The position numbers and the translations under genes were made by a program. From positions 147,663-211,662 of the forward strand of contig NZ_BOOY01000030.1 of assembly GCF_016863475.1 (NCBI RefSeq): DNA of 64,000 nucleotides, read 5' to 3'. Source of the stretch: Spirilliplanes yamanashiensis. Its GTDB lineage: Bacteria > Actinomycetota > Actinomycetes > Mycobacteriales > Micromonosporaceae. The notes beneath the pieces are model-generated. The model was not told the DNA's origin. It was given only the letters and a program-made list of their open reading frames with translations, and searched no databases. Below, piece by piece: positions 62,175-64,000 of the stretch (positions are counted from its first letter, which is position 1; the number at the start of each line of letters is the position of its first letter).

Positions 62175-63632
62175 ATGAGCACTCTCACGATCCGGGTCCG
62201 CGCGCGACCGGACGAAACCCCGAGCAGGTGGCTCTGGCTCGTCAAATGGCTGCTGCTCATCCCGCACTACGTCGTGCTGGCGTTCCTGGGGGTGGCGTTC
62301 GTCGTCCTCACCCTCGTCGCCTACGTCGCCGTGCTGTTCACCGGCCGGTACCCCGAGCCGGTCTTCCAGTTCAACGTGGGGGTTCTGCGGTGGAGCTGGC
62401 GGGTCGGCTACTACGGCTACCAGGTGCTCGGCACGGACCGGTACCCGCCCTTCACGCTGGCCGAGGTGCCGGACTACCCGGCCGGGCTGACGATCGACGG
62501 GCCGCCCCGCCCGCGCCGCTGGCTGCCTCTCGTGGCGTGGCTGCTGGCCATCCCCCACCTGGTGATCCTGGGCGCGCTCAACGGCGCCGCCGGCTGGGAG
62601 ATCGACGACGGGGACGGCGCGGTGCGGACCGTCGCCTCGCTGAGCGTCATCGGCGCCGCGGTGCTCGTGGTGGGGCTCGGCCTGCTGTTCACCGGCCGGC
62701 GGCTGACCGGCCTGCACGACCTGCTCGTCGGCGTGGGCCGCTGGACCCTGCGGACGGTCGCCTACGTCGCGCTGCTCACCGACCGGTACCCGCCGTTCCG
62801 GCTGGATCAGGGCCCGGCCGAACCCGACGACCCGGATCCGGTGCCACGCACCGCCCCGCCGGGCGGCACGGCCCCGGCGACGGCCGGCTCGCCGAACCGC
62901 GCCGCCGCGGTCGTCGCCGTGGTGACGGGGGTCCTGCTGGTCTTCACCTCCGTCGGCCTGGGCGCCGCCGGTGCGGCCGTCCTGACGCTGAACGGCGAAC
63001 GGGACGCGACCGGCACGCTGACCAGCCCCACCCTGAACGTCGCGTCGCCGACCGCGGCCGTCACGGTCGAGGGCGTGCAGCCCGGCGACCTGTGGACCGG
63101 TGACCTGCGGACCATCGGCGCCGTACGCGTCACCGCGACCGGCGACGCCGGCGCCGGGCTGTTCCTCGGCGTGGCCCGGCAACGCGACGTGGACACGTGG
63201 CTGAACGGCACAGCGCACGACCAGCTCGTGCAGGTCTACTCCGAGGACGGCGCCCGGTACGACCGGGCGGACGGGGCGCTGCGGCCGGTGAGCGCACCGG
63301 CGGACCAGCGGTTCTGGATCGCCCAGGCGTCCGGAGCGGGCACCGTCGAGCTCGACTGGGCCGGCACCGCGGGCACCTACGCCGTCGTCCTGGCCAACGT
63401 CGACGGTTCGCCCGGCGTCACCGCGACCACGCGCGTCGCCATGCGTGTGCCGGACCTCGCGCCGCTCGGCTGGGGGCTGGCCGGCGGGGCGACCGCCCTG
63501 GCCGTCCTCGCGTTCGTGCTGATCTACCTGGGAGCGACCGGACTGGGCCGCCGGCACACGCCGGCCCCGCCGCCCCCCGCCCCGGGACCGCCCACGGCGG
63601 CGGAGGCCCGCCCGCCCGCGGCGGTCGGTTGA
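62175..63632 (+). CDS. DUF4389 membrane protein with extracellular domain
   Basis: 485 aa. Two DUF4389 units with paired TM helices: WLVKWLLLIPHYVVLAFLGV and then VLFTGRYPEPVFQFNVGVLR; WLPLVAWLLAIPHLVILGAL and then LLFTGRRLTGLHDLLVGVGR. Another TM at about 246-268 leads to an external beta-rich domain (about 280-420), and a last TM lies near 437-457. Function unknown. GAGGAGG lies 5 nt before the ATG. Divergent from the DosS-like kinase gene. Confidence 0.85.
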   Translation: MSTLTIRVRARPDETPSRWLWLVKWLLLIPHYVVLAFLGVAFVVLTLVAYVAVLFTGRYPEPVFQFNVGVLRWSWRVGYYGYQVLGTDRYPPFTLAEVPDYPAGLTIDGPPRPRRWLPLVAWLLAIPHLVILGALNGAAGWEIDDGDGAVRTVASLSVIGAAVLVVGLGLLFTGRRLTGLHDLLVGVGRWTLRTVAYVALLTDRYPPFRLDQGPAEPDDPDPVPRTAPPGGTAPATAGSPNRAAAVVAVVTGVLLVFTSVGLGAAGAAVLTLNGERDATGTLTSPTLNVASPTAAVTVEGVQPGDLWTGDLRTIGAVRVTATGDAGAGLFLGVARQRDVDTWLNGTAHDQLVQVYSEDGARYDRADGALRPVSAPADQRFWIAQASGAGTVELDWAGTAGTYAVVLANVDGSPGVTATTRVAMRVPDLAPLGWGLAGGATALAVLAFVLIYLGATGLGRRHTPAPPPPAPGPPTAAEARPPAAVG

Positions 63633-63644
63633 GTGCGCGACGAC

Positions 63645-63678
63645 GGACGGCCCTGTGGCACCCGCCGGAGGGCCGTCC
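63645..63678 (+). terminator. GC-rich hairpin terminator after the DUF4389 gene
   Basis: GGACGGCCCT (63645-63654) pairs perfectly with AGGGCCGTCC (63669-63678), loop 14 nt, 13 bp after the stop. CGAC/GTCG extends the stem after a bulge. Confidence 0.6.
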
Positions 63679-63747
63679 GGTCGTGGCCCGATGCTGCCCG
63701 ACGGCCCGACGTCCCGCCGCGCTGGTGTCCAAGGTCCCTGCCGGAGC

Positions 63748-63762
63748 GGGACCGGCGGCCCT
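63748..63762 (+). promoter_or_regulatory. Possible DevR-type box before the DoxX gene
   Basis: GGGACCGGCGGCCCT fits the GGGAC-N-GGCCCT pattern of actinobacterial hypoxia boxes and lies 66 bp upstream of the DoxX start. The palindrome is imperfect. Confidence 0.3.
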
Positions 63763-63827
63763 GACCCCGCCGCCCGGCGCAGGGTGGAATCGAGGTGTCA
63801 CTGAGACATCGGAAGGACGTGAACGTC

Positions 63828-64000
63828 ATGACCGCGACGATGAGCCCCCGGACCACCCACCACACCATCGCCGAGACCATCCTGCCGCCCGCGAGCGAGA
63901 GCACCCGGCAGAAGGCCGTCGACTACACCCTCGCCGGGCTGCGCCTCGCGCTCGGCTGGATCTTCCTCTGGGCGTTCCTCGACAAGCTGTTCGGCTGGGG
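63828..64000 (+). CDS. DoxX-like membrane protein (5' part only)
   Basis: 57 codons are visible before the window ends. After a polar N-terminus (MTATMSPRTTHHTIAETILP) comes the first TM segment with the DoxX opening YTLAGLRLALGWIFLWAFLD followed by KLFG. DoxX proteins are subunits of quinone-linked oxidoreductases or membrane stress proteins. GGAAGG stands about 11 nt before the ATG. Truncated by the window edge, not by mutation. Confidence 0.78.
   Translation, partial: MTATMSPRTTHHTIAETILPPASESTRQKAVDYTLAGLRLALGWIFLWAFLDKLFGW

Overview
The window is very GC-rich and gene-dense, with many GTG starts, short 4-bp start/stop overlaps and long runs of co-directional genes. Together with actinobacterial families (DUF3040, small TraR/DksA zinc proteins, a DosS-like GAF kinase, a PucR regulator, DrrA-type ABC proteins) this points to a filamentous actinomycete, most likely of the Micromonosporaceae. 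The genus is an inference. I saw no tRNA, rRNA, IS element, integrase or CRISPR array.

Layout. 0-11.4 kb is mixed housekeeping and stress: flavohemoglobin, a wrecked WD40-like gene, an extra adenylate kinase, two DksA-like zinc proteins, a PucR regulator, DUF488, a monooxygenase/AraC pair, a large membrane protein, a STAS protein, a CAP-domain protein and a membrane-anchored helical protein. 11.3-23.7 kb is exopolysaccharide (EPS) cluster 1, all on the minus strand: phosphotransferase, polyprenyl-phosphate sugar transferase, Alg14/13-like glycosyltransferase, secreted beta-propeller, Wzz-like protein with a dead kinase domain, GT2, Wzy, Wzx, sulfotransferase. A GH16 glucanase-like gene lies just beyond it. 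25-31.3 kb holds glucose-6-phosphate dehydrogenase, a GH15 hydrolase and a secreted M14 peptidase/small protein/Tat amidase cassette. 31.5-38 kb is an iron block: an adenylation-carrier-membrane-acyltransferase fusion and an Fe(III) ABC transporter, each behind a DtxR-type iron box. 38-42.1 kb has an SDR, a secreted tripeptidyl-peptidase-like hydrolase, a RibD-like reductase and a start-less gene remnant. 42.1-57.3 kb is EPS cluster 2: two FemAB/GNAT-like transferases, Gfo/Idh/MocA, sugar transferase, Wzz-like, MurJ-like flippase, Wzy, methyltransferase, lysozyme-fold protein, GT4, ATP-grasp ligase, phosphoesterase, DegT aminotransferase and an IclR regulator. 57.4-64 kb holds a broken DrrAB exporter, an Acg-like protein with a DosS-like kinase, a DUF4389 protein and the start of a DoxX gene.

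How the genes work together. The window carries two parallel Wzx/Wzy-type polysaccharide machines about 20 kb apart. In cluster 2 all three divergent intergenic regions (43.1, 50.8 and 55.2 kb) carry the same 15-bp palindrome (TTCCGC-N3-GCGGAA and variants), and an IclR gene sits at the cluster end, so a small dedicated regulon is likely. The two FemAB-like proteins and the ATP-grasp enzyme suggest that the cluster 2 polymer carries amino-acid or acyl decorations. The most unusual single gene is the iron-boxed fusion at 31.5-34.2 kb, which may build a siderophore-like or surface acyl product whose export or acylation is done by its own membrane domain.
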